A stretch of DNA of 64,000 nucleotides from Corythoichthys intestinalis (Eukaryota > Chordata > Actinopteri > Syngnathiformes > Syngnathidae). The position numbers and the translations under genes are program-made. The stretch covers positions 20,251,501 to 20,315,500 of the forward strand of contig NC_080416.1 of assembly GCF_030265065.1 (NCBI RefSeq), written 5' to 3'. Position 1 is the stretch's first letter, and each line of letters begins with the position of its first letter. This document shows positions 33,777-45,170 of the stretch, piece after piece. The notes under the pieces were generated by a model, which saw nothing but the letters and a program-made list of their open reading frames with translations, was not told where the DNA came from and did no database searches.

Positions 33777-36204
33777 GTATGCAGTTGTGGTCAAAAGTTT
33801 ACATACACTTGTGAAGAACATAATGTCATGGCTCTCTTGAGTTTCCAGTTATTTACACAACTCTGATTTTTCTCTGATAGAGTGATTGGAACAGATACTT
33901 CTTTGTCACAAAAAAACATTCATGAAGTTTGGTTCTTTTATGACTTTTATATGGGTGAACAGAAAAAAGTGATCAAATCTGCTGGGTCAAAAATATACAT
34001 ACAGCAGCGCTAATATTTGGTAACATGTCCCTTGGCCATTTTCACTTCAATTAGGCACTTTTGGTAGCCATCCACAAGCTTCTGGCAAGCTTCCGGTTGA
34101 ATCTTTGACCACTCCTCTTGACAGAATTGGTGCAGTTCAGTTAAATTTGATGGCTTTCTGACAAGGACTTGTTTCTTCAGCATTGTCCACAAGTTCTCAA
34201 TGGGGTTTAAGTCAGGACTTTGGGAAGGCCATTCGCAAACCTTAATTCTAGCCTGATTTAGCCTTTCCATTACCACTTTTGATGTGTGTTTGGGGTCATT
34301 GTCCTGTTGGAACACCCAACTGCGCCCAAGACCCAATCTTCGGGCTGATGACGTTAGGTTATCTTGAAGAATTTGAAGGTAATCGTCCTTCTTCATTATC
34401 CCATTTACTCTCTGTAAAGCACCAGTTCCATTGGCAGCAAAACAGCCCCACAGCATAATACTACCACCACCGTGCTTGACGGTAGGCATGGTGTACTTGG
34501 GGTTAGAGGCCTCACCTTTTCTCCTCCAAACATATTGCTGGGCATTGTGGCCAAACAGCCCGATTTTTGTTTCGCCTGACCACAGAACTTTCCTCCAGAA
34601 GGTCTTATCTTTGTCCATGTGATCAGCAGCAAACTTCAGTCGAGCCTTAAGGTGCCGCTTTTGGAGCAAGGGCTTCCTTCTTGCACGGCAGCCTCTCAGT
34701 CCATGAAGATGCAAAACACGCTTGACTGTGGACACTGACACCTGTGTTCCAGCAGCTTCTAATTCTTGGCAGATCTGCTTTTTGGTGAATCTCGGTTGAA
34801 TCTTCACCCTCCTGACCAATTTTCTCTCAGCAGCAGGTGATAGCTTGCGTTTTCTTCCTGATCGTGGCAGTGACAAAACAGTGCCATGCACTTTATACTT
34901 ACAAACAATTGTTTGCACTGTTGCTCTTGGGACCTGCAGCTGCTTTGAAATGGCTCCAAGTGACTTTCCTGACTTGTTCAAGTCAATGATTCGCTTTTTC
35001 AGATCCATGTATATATATTTTTGACCCAGCAGATTTGATCACTTTTTCTGTTAACCCATAATAAAGTCATAAAAGAACCAAACTTCATGAATGTTTTTTG
35101 TGACAAAGAAGTATCTGTTCCAATCACTCTATCGGAGAAAAATCAGAGTTGTAGAAATAACTGGAAACTCAAGAGAGCCATGACATTATGTTCTTCACAA
35201 GTGTATGTAAACTTTTGACCACAACTGTATATGGTGGAAAACGCTCAGGTGAGACCCCCAACTTGGCCAAATTTCAAAATTGACCTATATGCATGTGTTA
35301 CACATCACTGGGAAGCTTAGAATCTAAATTTTCTGGGGGAAGAAATGTTTTTAACAGGAGGGCATTTAAAAAAGAAAATAATAAATAAACAGCAAAACCC
35401 TTACTGGAGGTGAGAGCACGTGAGAGCATAATTAAAGACACCATGATTTTAACGAGATATTATCACGTACTAACCTCTTTTTGATCCAAAACCTACATGT
35501 AGCATGTATCACCAAGTGTCTAGACACAGCTGGGCTGGATTTTTGGGGGATTTTATGGGTGAAACATGGTAATATAACAAGGGTTGCGGTGCAGAAATCG
35601 CAGATATCAAGGAGTTATCGAGATTTTCATTTCCATATATTTACCCTTTTAAACATTTTTTTTTTCAATTTTTCTTTGTTTGGATCAATTATCATCTAAA
35701 ATATTGGGGAAAATGCAACAGTGACGAAAAAAAGACTGTTAAGCGATTGTTATGAGGTATATATTCGAGACTTTTTTACAGACGTCAATTTTTTCATTGT
35801 GACGTAATTTGTTTAAAAGTTTAAAATACGCGAGTGAATAATTCTTAAGTCTTTTTTTTTTCTAAAGTAAATAATAGACATCAATTAATGATCTAAGTTA
35901 AAAATGACAGACATTGCGAATTATAAATATGATTACTTACCTTTTTATGGCTAGGTTGAAACAAAAGCGGTTGCGCGACATCTGTAAATAGGGGTTTCCA
36001 GGGTAAAACGGACAAATTAAAATAGTTCGGGGGCTTATTGCGCCATGAATCTGCTATGGCAGCATATAGACATATTGTTCTATCAAACACAACCGCTCCA
36101 TTGGCTTAAAATACAACAGTTTATTTTAAATAGGGGTGCCAGAGCAGAAACTGTTTTTTCCGGCCTTGTCTGTGTTTTCCGCCATATATACATATATATA
36201 AACA

Positions 36205-36294
<90 letters not shown>

Positions 36295-39200
36295 GTGTAT
36301 GTGAGTAAATACATCCTGACACTGTTCGTGTTCAATCCTCGATTCAAGCTCAGTTGTTGTTGAAGCTTATGAAAGCTTACAGTATGTTTAAAGAAATTCT
36401 AAATATCCATCTTGGTTCCTCAGGTGTAGTTTTGGCTATGCAAAGCAAAGGACCGTCTCTAAGGTGCTAGTCACATGGGATTCTTGTTCATTTCATTCAT
36501 TTGTTGTTTGTTGTATTGCTTTACAACTTTTATAGACAACATTTAAACGGCTAGGTCAATATTTTTATTAAGTTCAGAATTTTTGACATTAGGCCTAATC
36601 TTCGAGTTACAGGGGGTTTAATTAGTCGGTGGAGTTGATTTCAACAACTTCAATGCAGTTGGTCAGTTATTTGTTAGTTTCAGGGCTCCGGAGTGACTAA
36701 GCTAGCACGAGTCAATGTTGCCTGCTTAGCATACGGATAAAAAAACAATATTAACAGATCTAACATAGTCAAATAAATTCAAAATGCAGATCATTGTTCG
36801 AAATACCCATGCGGCCAAAACAATGTCACACCGAACTGCCATAATTCATTTCATTCTGCGGGACTATTTTTTAGATGCATAATGCGACCACAATAGAGAG
36901 GAGTGGTGCAGCCACTCTTGCTCAGCCTGCTAGGGAGTCCCTTTCCTTCACACACACAAAAATCAGCAGTGAAAAAAGCAATGTGATATGGTAAATGGTG
37001 TTATAGTTATATCACTCAGCCCTGCTTGCCTAGACAGCCTGTTCCATGCAGATTTGCTGGATTACAAATGTTGCTGTTCATACAACAAATATTGGCATGC
37101 AATGGTAAGTTGTAACTTTATCCTGAAAACATAGCCAAAACTATTGATTGCATGGGTCATCAGTGATTCTGCATATGTTGTTTTTAATTGGTATGCTAAG
37201 CAGGCACCATTGATTCATTCTAGCTTAGCCACTCCGGAGCCCTGAAACTAACAAATAACTAACAAGCTGCATAATATTGAAGTGTATTCAGGTAAATATA
37301 CAGTATGTCCATAGTTTATAATCATTAATTTCTCGTTTAGCTTACGTTTTACGCAACATCGCAATTTAATTGGACTTAACACAGAGAGGTGAGTAAAAAG
37401 AAGAAATCTTACCCTTCCCTCCCATAGCATGTAACAGTTTGAGGTGGTCCACGGTCATTTGCAGAATCTCAGCTTTTTCCAACTTTGAGGAACCCTGAAC
37501 GGAACAGAAATGCTTAACGATTCAAATTGATCAAAGAGTTGAGACTTCCGGCAAAACTATGTTCAATTTTGATGTTGGTGTTAGGGTTAGTGTCAACAAC
37601 AACAACAAAAAAATCCAATATATTTCGACATAGTCTGATGAGTATACCAAATGTGTGCATCGTAGGTCTGGTTTGAATTGCAAACAATTTTTTGGTCTTT
37701 TTAAAAGGGATTCTTACTGAAACATAATTGGATCAAAAAATTAAATCCTGTATAAAATGAAGTAAAGAAAAAAACATTTGGTTTGTGTTGTTACCTGTTT
37801 CTCAAAAGCACTTGGCACCAGCCTTCGTAGCTCCGACAGGCTGTGGTTGATTCGGTCCCTACGCCTCTTCTCAATGATCTATTGGCGAGAAGAAGAATTT
37901 TTATTAAAGTACCGATAACCAATACTTCAATATTGTCCAACTCATAAAGTTCAATACCGATATCAAACTGATACCGATATATGCGATCGTCGGCTTAACA
38001 TATTATGCCTAATGACTGCGTTGATGCTTTAATAATGATAAATGTAACAACTTCAAAGTTTTCGAAATAAACATTGTGACAAAAAAAATGTGAACTAATT
38101 CATCTGAATTTATGGGAAAAGTGCCTATATTGCACCACTATATTTTTGAAGGGAGCATGCCCAAAACCGATAATGAAAAACCAATGTTGATATTATCCGA
38201 TATAATTATAAAATGCTTTTATCAGCTACCTGGTAATATCGTACGACTTTAATAAATATGCTAATGTGCTAAATTTGTTGATATTTCAGACTATTTATCT
38301 CTCAGAGTGCAGACAATTAAAAAAAAAAAAAAACGTGCGGCATTTGCCAAGGCCTACAGCCTGTCAAAACGATAGACGCTGTAAAAGTGGCAAAAGGTGG
38401 ATTCTTCAGATGAATCTTCCATTGAATTACACCACAGTTGCCACAAATATTGCAGGAGACCTACTGGAGCACGCATGTATCAGAGATTCACTCAGAAAAC
38501 AGTGAAGTTTGGTGGTTACATTATTACCAAAATCATGGTCTGGGGTTACATCCAGTATGGGGGTGTGCAAGAGATCTGCAGGGTGGAAGGCAACATTAAT
38601 AGTCTGAATTTATCAACAAATCTTAGCTGCCTCTTACATTCCTAACCATAAAAAGGGACAAATTCTGAGGGAGGATGGTGCTCCATCACATACTTCAATC
38701 TCTACCTCAAAGTTCCTCAAGGCAAAGAAGATCAAGATCCTCCAGGACTGGCCAGCCCAGTCACCAGACATGAACAGAATGAAAGAGGAAGCATGGAAGA
38801 CGAAACCCAAGAATGTTGATGAACTCTGGGAGGCATGCAAGACTGCTTTCTTTGACGTTCCTGATGACTTCATCAATAAATTGTATGAATCCTTGCCGAA
38901 GTCCACGGAAGTCATACAAAGTATTAAATTTGGATCTCACAGTACCACTACTTAATTCGCTTATGTTATGTAGCATATTTTTGTATTTGAAGTACAATTT
39001 TTGTTCAATTTTCACACTACTTTCTGTAGGCGACAAAACTTTTATCTTGCCAAAATTTGACCTTTATGTCTTCATCAAATGATAATTCTTTTTTCAGTGA
39101 AACAAATATATTTTTGTACATTCAACATCATTTGGGAGGGTCTTAGCTTTCATATGAGCCATTTCTGAAACCAATTGAATAATTACAAGTCAGGTTATTA

Positions 39201-41327
39201 GCAATTGTTTCTTCAAAATAGATAAGCGACAACTTTTGTTAGGGACTGTATATTGCACACAACTATTTTAAGAAAGACATACAACATACATTAGTTCCCT
39301 GAACCGACTTTACAACTTTCCTTTAGCGACACAACTTTGGCACCTTGTGCGCAAAACGAATGTGAGAAATGGCACAAAAAACATGAAAGTTGGAAAAGAG
39401 AGAAAAAAAAAAAACTTGATATGAATGTGAGAACAGTTTTGGAGTCAGATGATCTAAAGAAGATTTGGCATATGGTTAAAAATGGGGAAAAGGTTTAGCA
39501 AAATATTATTTTTTAACGATACCAATGCTCAACCACATTAATAGTTCAATGCACTCACCCCTCTTCTCTTCTTTCGTGCCAGAATCTGTGATGCACTGCC
39601 AGGGGACATGGACCCGGTAACTGGGCTGTGTGATTCAACAGAATATATGGTGAGTCTACATATTGTTATCATTACCATTCTTTAATATAACACAGAAGCA
39701 AAATGACACGTCAGATCTCGGTGGGAATTTGCTGCAAAAGTGGCTTGTGAACGGGTGTGTTTTCAGATTACATGCTGTTCTACTTTCCATTTCAACAAAT
39801 CCAGTTTCAGAAGATGATTTTACAGCCTGGAGGCCATGCGCTTGCTCTCATGGGCCCCAATCTGAGAGGGTTACACCCTGCCAATATTTGTTTGTGCACG
39901 GACCTGCAAGAGGGCGCGCCAACATTGTCCCTATTGTGTTTCTATTAGATTTTAACGCAGCCAATTTAGTCGTGTGTTTTTGTTTAGAATGCCATTTGAT
40001 GGCTTCCACTTGAAAGGGCATGTCACGAAGAAATTCAATTGACCCGGACTGTATTTCATGTCACGCACTGCTTGCTGAGGCCTTTTGGTGCCGTCAGAAT
40101 TCCTGTGAATACAAACACGCGCTGACAAATAAGCTGGAATCGTTTTGTATGTGAGGACGCAACGTTCTTGTCCCTTGCGGTTCCTGTTTTGGAGTTTTGG
40201 AGAGGCTTTTTTGCACGGATGGGTTCAGTGATTCAACATTTTAAAGCTTTTGGGACCTTCATGTCCACAGTTCCTACAACATGTGTAAATGACTTATCTT
40301 AGTGTACATGTTTTCATTTCAAACACACTTTGGGAAGTTTCCTCTTGAAACGGTTTTGATTATTTTTCTTTCGATCTTATCCTGCACTATTTATGCACCA
40401 TATTTCACCATAATTATGACTATTAATACATACTTGGCCTGGTACATTGAGGCAAAAATATAACATCCAATACAGAGCTGTATTCCAAATTTTGCAAGAT
40501 ATAGTAACTAGAAATATTGTTGTCTGTGTGATAGGCATTAATTTACAACTGAACTACATCAAACTACATTATTTTCCTTAATCTTTTAAAGCCTTTGTAT
40601 TGGATATTATTGTAATGGTGAGTGAATACTAATTTTAACTGATGTATTCAACATTAGAAATGTGGAGAATAAAGATAAAAACAAACATGAACCACAATTA
40701 CCAAAATGAATGATATATATTTGGGGGAAAAATAAATGATAAGGGTCAGTTAGCATGAACATTTTTGTGTTCCAATTTACACATTTTACAATTTATTGTA
40801 TTGAAAAAGCATGTAAGCATCACAATACATTTTGGGGACTAGTGTTTCAGTTTAGGTGAATGATTATTAGATGCATTTTTGTTTAAAAGTAATGTAGTGC
40901 CCACCACAATGTGAACAGCATGTTGTACTATCGTACAATTTTTTTCAAGCGTTTGCTTTGTTTTCCCAAAGTGTCTTTCCTAAATCAAATTCTGAAACTT
41001 GCAATTGAAGTACCGTGGAATTAATTCAAAATATTTTTTGAAGGATGTTACAAATATAATAAAAATGTAAAGTATTTTAAAATATTAATTTCAACTTTTG
41101 CATGATGTTTTGTGTTTAACTTATCATATTAGGCAAAAAATGATTTTATTTTAAAACATATTGAATCTGAAGTCTTTTTTTTCTGACTACCTAATCTCAA
41201 TTTCATGTACATATGTATCCTTGTGTCAGGTGTGTGGTAGGGATGCTCACCAGTAGCCGTCCTCTTGTCCCACATCTATCAGCTCGTCCGTGTCCGAGTC
41301 TGAGCTGTAATCATGGGGTCTCTTCAT
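32003..41327 (-). CDS. heyl: Hairy/E(spl)-related bHLH-Orange transcriptional repressor HEYL
   Basis: Coding exons on the - strand are 41327-41251, 39625-39559, 37878-37795, 37494-37413 and 32655-32003, giving 320 residues (human HEYL has 328). The protein starts [20 protein letters not shown], has [18 protein letters not shown] as basic region and helix 1 (exons 2-3), [15 protein letters not shown] as helix 2 (exon 4), then [20 protein letters not shown], the Orange domain. The Ser/Pro-rich tail ends WATEIGAF, matching the TEIGAF end of HEYL rather than the YRPW plus TEVGAF end of HEY1/2. The basic region has the Gly that marks HEY proteins. It is a nuclear repressor induced by Notch, active in vessels, muscle and somites. 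Introns 2 and 4 carry transposons. Confidence 0.95.
32905..32992. repeat. end fragment of the family 5 element in heyl intron 4
   Basis: GGCGGAGTTTGACTTTTATG, then AACATGTTGATGACCCCAAA, matches the left end of the element at 13582. The rest is missing and a TA microsatellite follows. Confidence 0.7.
33001..33076. repeat. (TA)n microsatellite
   Basis: About 38 uninterrupted TA units, directly before a hAT-like element. Confidence 0.95.
33077..33708. mobile_element. hAT-like non-autonomous transposon (family 3) copy 3
   Basis: It starts AGGGCTGTCAAAATTATCGC and ends AATCATTTGACAGTCAT. It sits inside a TA microsatellite (TA runs at 33001-33076 and 33711-33772), so the target duplication cannot be told from the repeat. 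It is in heyl intron 4. Confidence 0.8.
33711..33772. repeat. (TA)n microsatellite, second half
   Basis: About 30 TA units; with the run at 33001 it was probably one tract before the insertion between them. Confidence 0.9.
33782..35227 (-). mobile_element. Tc1/mariner transposon, family T3, almost whole
   Basis: It starts CAGTTGTGGTCAAAAGTTTA and ends TTTTGACCACAACTG, 1446 bp. The terminal inverted arms are about 220 bp long and very similar (33782-34003 and 35008-35227), as in IR/DR-type Tc1 elements such as the Sleeping Beauty relatives. A TA follows the right end; the left end abuts TATG next to a TA microsatellite. The transposase frame is uninterrupted. Long arms and open frame imply recent insertion in heyl intron 4. 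Confidence 0.93.
34010..35008 (-). CDS. Tc1 transposase, open but with first catalytic Asp replaced by Gly
   Basis: A complete 332-residue frame starts [20 protein letters not shown]. It has a first helix-turn-helix (about 1-45), a GRKRKLSP hook (51-58), a second helix-turn-helix (about 59-105), and then the catalytic domain with [13 protein letters not shown] at 141-153, [10 protein letters not shown] at 234-243 and [11 protein letters not shown] at 264-274. Asp236 and Glu271 have DD34E spacing, but the first catalytic position, residue 145, is Gly where the family has Asp. The protein could bind the element ends but should not cut DNA. It ends HVTKY. Confidence 0.92.
   Translation of the reverse strand: MDLKKRIIDLNKSGKSLGAISKQLQVPRATVQTIVCKYKVHGTVLSLPRSGRKRKLSPAAERKLVRRVKIQPRFTKKQICQELEAAGTQVSVSTVKRVLHLHGLRGCRARRKPLLQKRHLKARLKFAADHMDKDKTFWRKVLWSGETKIGLFGHNAQQYVWRRKGEASNPKYTMPTVKHGGGSIMLWGCFAANGTGALQRVNGIMKKDDYLQILQDNLTSSARRLGLGRSWVFQQDNDPKHTSKVVMERLNQARIKVCEWPSQSPDLNPIENLWTMLKKQVLVRKPSNLTELHQFCQEEWSKIQPEACQKLVDGYQKCLIEVKMAKGHVTKY
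35230..36200. other. heyl intron 4: probable unclassified repeat
   Basis: The stretch with CCAACTTGGCCAAATTTCAA near 35259 looks like a segment common in fish genomes, but I see neither ends nor coding parts. No gene. Confidence 0.3.
36205..36291. repeat. (TA)n microsatellite
   Basis: About 43 TA units in heyl intron 4. The frames over it (Tyr-Ile repeats) are artefacts. Confidence 0.95.
36665..37260. mobile_element. element with 70-bp terminal inverted repeats
   Basis: 36665-36734 and 37191-37260 are inverted copies differing at only a handful of positions (core CAGGGCTCCGGAGTGACTAA on the left, GGCTAAG-type on the right). The 456 bp between have no frame. It is probably a MITE; no direct target duplication is evident. 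Transcribed with heyl intron 4, the arms could pair. Confidence 0.65.
37905..38235. repeat. repeat related to the family 6 element
   Basis: Repeated ACCGATA and CCGATAT words resemble the element at 19436. No clean ends are visible. It is in heyl intron 2. Confidence 0.4.
38330..39248 (+). pseudogene. Tc1-like transposase relic, family T4
   Basis: The + strand reads [11 protein letters not shown] near 38397 (the D-E context of the first catalytic Asp), then [28 protein letters not shown] at about 38667 (second Asp) and [10 protein letters not shown] near 38751, a mutated form of SPDLNPIE lacking the usual Glu context. The right end AACTTTTGTTAGGGACTG followed by TA at 39249 is a plausible terminus; no left end is seen. 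Several frameshifts and stops are present. It is in heyl intron 2. Confidence 0.72.
39630..41240 (-). other. heyl intron 1, nothing recognised
   Basis: The 1.6-kb intron between coding exons 1 and 2 shows no repeats with clear ends and no other gene. Confidence 0.5.
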
Positions 41328-41462
41328 CTCGCTGGCTCTACTAGGCCGACGGACGGCGGATGCTCTTGTTCCTTTGCTCACTCGTGGAGGGAGCCAGGCT
41401 GAGAATTTGGGTCTTCGGCTGTGCCGCCTGGCTTGTTTTTCACCGTCTGTCTCCTCCTGTAG

Positions 41463-41470
41463 CTTATAAG
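41463..41470 (-). promoter_or_regulatory. candidate TATA box of heyl
   Basis: CTTATAAG lies about 140 bases upstream of the heyl start codon, predicting a leader of about 105 bases. A TTCCCA core, of the type bound by the Notch effector RBPJ, occurs at 41587-41592, but the flanks differ from the best consensus, so it is only a candidate. Confidence 0.4.
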
Positions 41471-41699
41471 AAGCCTTCTGCTTGAGTAAGTGTTACTTCC
41501 ACTCGTCTGTCTTCCCTCCTCTACTGCTTGACTAGTGGCAGTGGCACTTGCTCGACCCCCGTGGGCCCATGACAAAGCGGTGAGAATTCCCAAGCTTCTA
41601 TTCGTCTCCCTCTGGCATGTCCTCTCTCTGTCACAGCCACCCAGTGACAATGTTTGGCAGTTGAAGCAGGGTTGCCAGTTTTGGCTCCATCCCTTCACA

Positions 41700-42107
41700 C
41701 CCCCCTGGTCGCCTCCTCTTCATGTCCCTCCTCCCTCCCTTTAATCTGCCCTTCCCCGGCGTGTCACCCCTCCTAACCACCACCGCCCTGTCCTTCCAGC
41801 CCTTTGCTCAGTCACTCTCTGTCAATTAGCCTCCTGTCTCATCCTGAACTCATTCCTTCGTTCTTTCTTCTCAAGCTCCTTTAATTGTGTTCTCATGTAG
41901 AACAATGGCCACACTAATTTGTGGAGGAAAGGTGAGGAGTGTGGGAATGTTGAACAATGACGAACTCCATCTCAACTGGCTGACTGAGAATAATGACTTA
42001 TACTCATTTTGAGTAAAAGCTGAAGGTACTTGTGACTGCTGTGCATTATTTTTTTCCTCTCCTCTTGATGGACTCGCTAATTCATTGTTTTGTTTTGTCA
42101 AAAAATA
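41700..42107. other. upstream flank of heyl
   Basis: A C/T-rich stretch (41690-41870) is followed by plain sequence. No gene. Confidence 0.4.
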
Positions 42108-42696
42108 CAGTGGTACTACTTACGAAATTAATTCGTTCTGGAAGTAGTTTTGTAAACTGAAAATTCCGTAAGTAGAGATGCAATTTCCATGTAAATGCCC
42201 TAATCCGTTCCAAGACCCACCAACATTCAGACATAAAACTTTTATAAAGCACAAAAATGCATCAAAACATGTGTGAAATACATGCTACATTTTGATTATT
42301 GCACACTAAACTTAAAATGAGAGTTGTGCATAATGATAAAAAAACAAAGAATAGAGTAAAGAATAAAAGTCAATACACTCACGTAAAGCTGTCGGAACAC
42401 TTCATGGCCTGAGGAGCGATTGAAGAGGACGCTGGAATACACACATACAGATACAGTAGAAGTCCCTCTGAGCCAATTGGATGCCAGGAAGATTCTAGGC
42501 ACTATCTAATGGCAGAGCAGCTATAAGTATGTTATGTCCAGTAAACTTTGGGAGCTGCAAGTAGCAGCACATACTGTATTTCTGCCTTTCATATCCTGAA
42601 ATTTGTCTTGTTAAAAGAGGCAATATTTTTACGTTGAGGTGTGTCGTAACCTGAAAATTTCGTATGTAGAGACATTTGTAAGTAGAGGTACCACTG
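42108..42696. mobile_element. short inverted-repeat transposon (MITE)
   Basis: It starts CAGTGGTACTACTTACGAAA and ends ACTTACAAATG-like sequence and GTACCACTG when read inward, forming imperfect terminal inverted repeats of about 25-30 bp. No frame. A degraded relative with CAGTGTTACCTTGACTTACG lies at about 51552-51620. Confidence 0.6.
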
Positions 42697-42964
42697 TGAT
42701 AACTGAAAAGAGGAATTATCAGGCAAGCACAAATATGTTCATGGATGGGGGTTTCTTGCATCTCCAATATCTGTTGAATCATTGTTAATGCTCCCTGCTT
42801 TGCATTCTGCCTTGGGCCCAATATGTGTCTATTTTGTGTGTGGCATCAATAGTGGTCGAAAAGGGTATCACACTCTTTTTATTCAGTAAAGAGTGGGAAA
42901 ATCTGTCTTCAAACGTAAGGAATTGAAGTAAAAAAAGTCATCAGAAAATTAATACTCAACTATA

Positions 42965-43855
42965 AACTGGTTTGACCAGTTTCAAGGTATACCGTGGTAT
43001 TAAAACGTCAAGGTTTCGAAAATGCAAACGTTTCTCCTTTTGTACTTCAGGTATTAGCCATTTTTTATGTCCCAAAAATGCATGGAGAAATCCCCCGCTT
43101 GCAGCTGCAAGGCTACACCCTCCCCCACCGGTTGTTGCTCAGTGTCAGTGAGTCAGCTGTGCTACACGATGGTTGGGGAAGGTGAAACTCCTGAAGTTTT
43201 TCCCCCATTGAAGAAAACGAATTCGCTGGTATGGGAATACTTCAGCTCCTGAAAAGTTAGAGACTTAGAGGCTTAGAGGAGGAGGGCCAACCACATGTAA
43301 AACATGTTTGCGGTGGGTGGCTGTTGAGGAGGCAATACCGCCAATATTATACAATAATAAAGGTTAGTAAATACTGTCATTAACGTTTCCAACCAGCTAC
43401 GAGAGTTAACTCCAGCGTGTTTAGTGTGCCTAGCGGTTGTAAAACTGGGTGTTTCTCTCTGGCAACTGTCTGTGTTGAGAAAAAAAGAGTGTGTGTGTAT
43501 AATGTAAACATGATATGAGTCACACACACATGCTTTTTATGAAAAATAATTGTTGTGAAGACAATAACGTTGGGCTGTGGCTGTAGGTTTAGGCCCACCT
43601 AAATGACTGCATTTATTTTAATTTCATTTAGAATATTTTGTCTTTTTTTTTTTAATTTTTTTATTTTGACTTAACATTATACCTATGTTCCAATTTGCTA
43701 ATATGTTTAGAAAAATAAAAATTATGTTCAAAGGAAAACTCAGATATCTCAAAGTAACACATTTTAGAGCTGTACCGGTAATTGCAATACCGTGATTCCG
43801 TGATATTTTGGTTTAAGGTTATCATACCGTCAGAATATCATACCGGCACATGCCC
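42965..43855. repeat. possible MITE with ACCGTGGTATT / ATACCGTCAG ends
   Basis: GGTATACCGTGGTATTAAAA at the left and TCATACCGTCAGAATATC at the right look like imperfect inverted ends. The interior is unremarkable. Confidence 0.35.
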
Positions 43856-43910
43856 ACTCAAGTATATTACCACTTGCTCGACCATTGACTGCAACAGACG
43901 TCTAATTCAA

Positions 43911-44378
43911 CGGTTCTGAACCTGGGTTCGAAGAGTAAGTCTAAGGGGTTCGGCGATGGTAAAGAAACGCAGAGCCAAATTTTGTTACGCTGATTAAATC
44001 CAAGCAACATGGCTTTTAAGATCAGGTTTTGGACTAGTTTGCTCCCAATTTACAGGTTTAATCCATTTATTTTAACTGCTAGTCCTTGATCTGATTGGAG
44101 GATGAACTAGTTTGCTCAGTGGAAAGTTGACTTGCACTTGGTATGAAGGAATACAACAGACAAATGGGCAGCGTGGTCTCAAATTTTTACCAGTTTATAA
44201 AACATGCTGTCAAAATGTTTGTACAGGAATATGCGAAATTATTAGCTCTCTAGGTTAGATATACTGGTTTTGAATTTGAAAAAAAATAATTGCTTTATTA
44301 TGTAATTACGAAGGGTTCGGTGTATCCACATGAGAAACTTGTGGGGTTCGATAACTTTAGCAAGGTTAAGAACCACTG
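43911..44378. mobile_element. hAT-like MITE with GGTTCTGAACC / AAGAACCACTG ends
   Basis: The left end has CGGTTCTGAACCTGGGTTCG and the right end GGTTAAGAACCACTGC. A longer relative in the opposite orientation lies at 54299-55262. The target duplication is not clean. Confidence 0.5.
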
Positions 44379-44379
44379 C

Positions 44380-45162
44380 TCCAATCATTTGAACAGGGAA
44401 CTCCTAGTGCAATTGGACATGTACTCGTGACAAGCTAATTTCAATTAATAGCAGAAAAATGAAAAGAGCCACAGTATAGGAGGTCTATCATTGTCAGTGG
44501 CACTGAAAGTGTTAAATATTCTTGCAATTCTACTTGAGTACACCAAAGTATTTGTACTTGTTACTGCTGAAGATAGGAGCCCAGGTGCCAAGTGTCAAAG
44601 TAAACCAACATGACGGATAAGAGGCCCAGCCCATAGAAGTACTGAGGGTCAAGAGCGCTATCAGCCTAGTGAGTGTCTAAACATCTGGCTTCTTCACCGG
44701 ACAGGTTAGCACTTTTTACATATACACAAAAGCGCCAACCACGCTCCATTCATTCACACATGCGGCTCTGTGCAACACTCAGTCCACAGCCACCGTGGGA
44801 AGATTGCTGGTGCAGATTGCCATGGAAACACGAAAGCTCGGCGCCGTGTGTGCGTGTGTGAATAGAGCGAGGCTAAGTGGCATGCCCCCTTCGACACAAT
44901 GCCCAGCTGAGTGTGTTTCTTCCTGCTTGGCAGACTGGAAGGGTGTGTTCGTTTAAACATACGACAACGATTGTGTGCAAGATGTTGGATTTGTGCTTGT
45001 TTTGGTGCTTTGAGTGTTAAACGGCTCTCTGTGCACTCTTTTCTCTATTATATACTCTTTTTTTCTGCTTCATTTCAGCACTGAGGACTTTTATCAAAGT
45101 CAAATTGCTCTAGGAATCTATTTGCTGTAGACTTACTCCAGGAATAATGGGAACACAAGACT
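44380..45162. other. intergenic DNA, no gene seen
   Basis: Mixed sequence; the frame near 44673 is unsupported. Confidence 0.4.
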
Positions 45163-45170
45163 TTTCTTAC

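Noticed and set aside
36045-36347. Frames made of Tyr-Ile repeats
   Set aside because: Translation of the (TA)n microsatellite.
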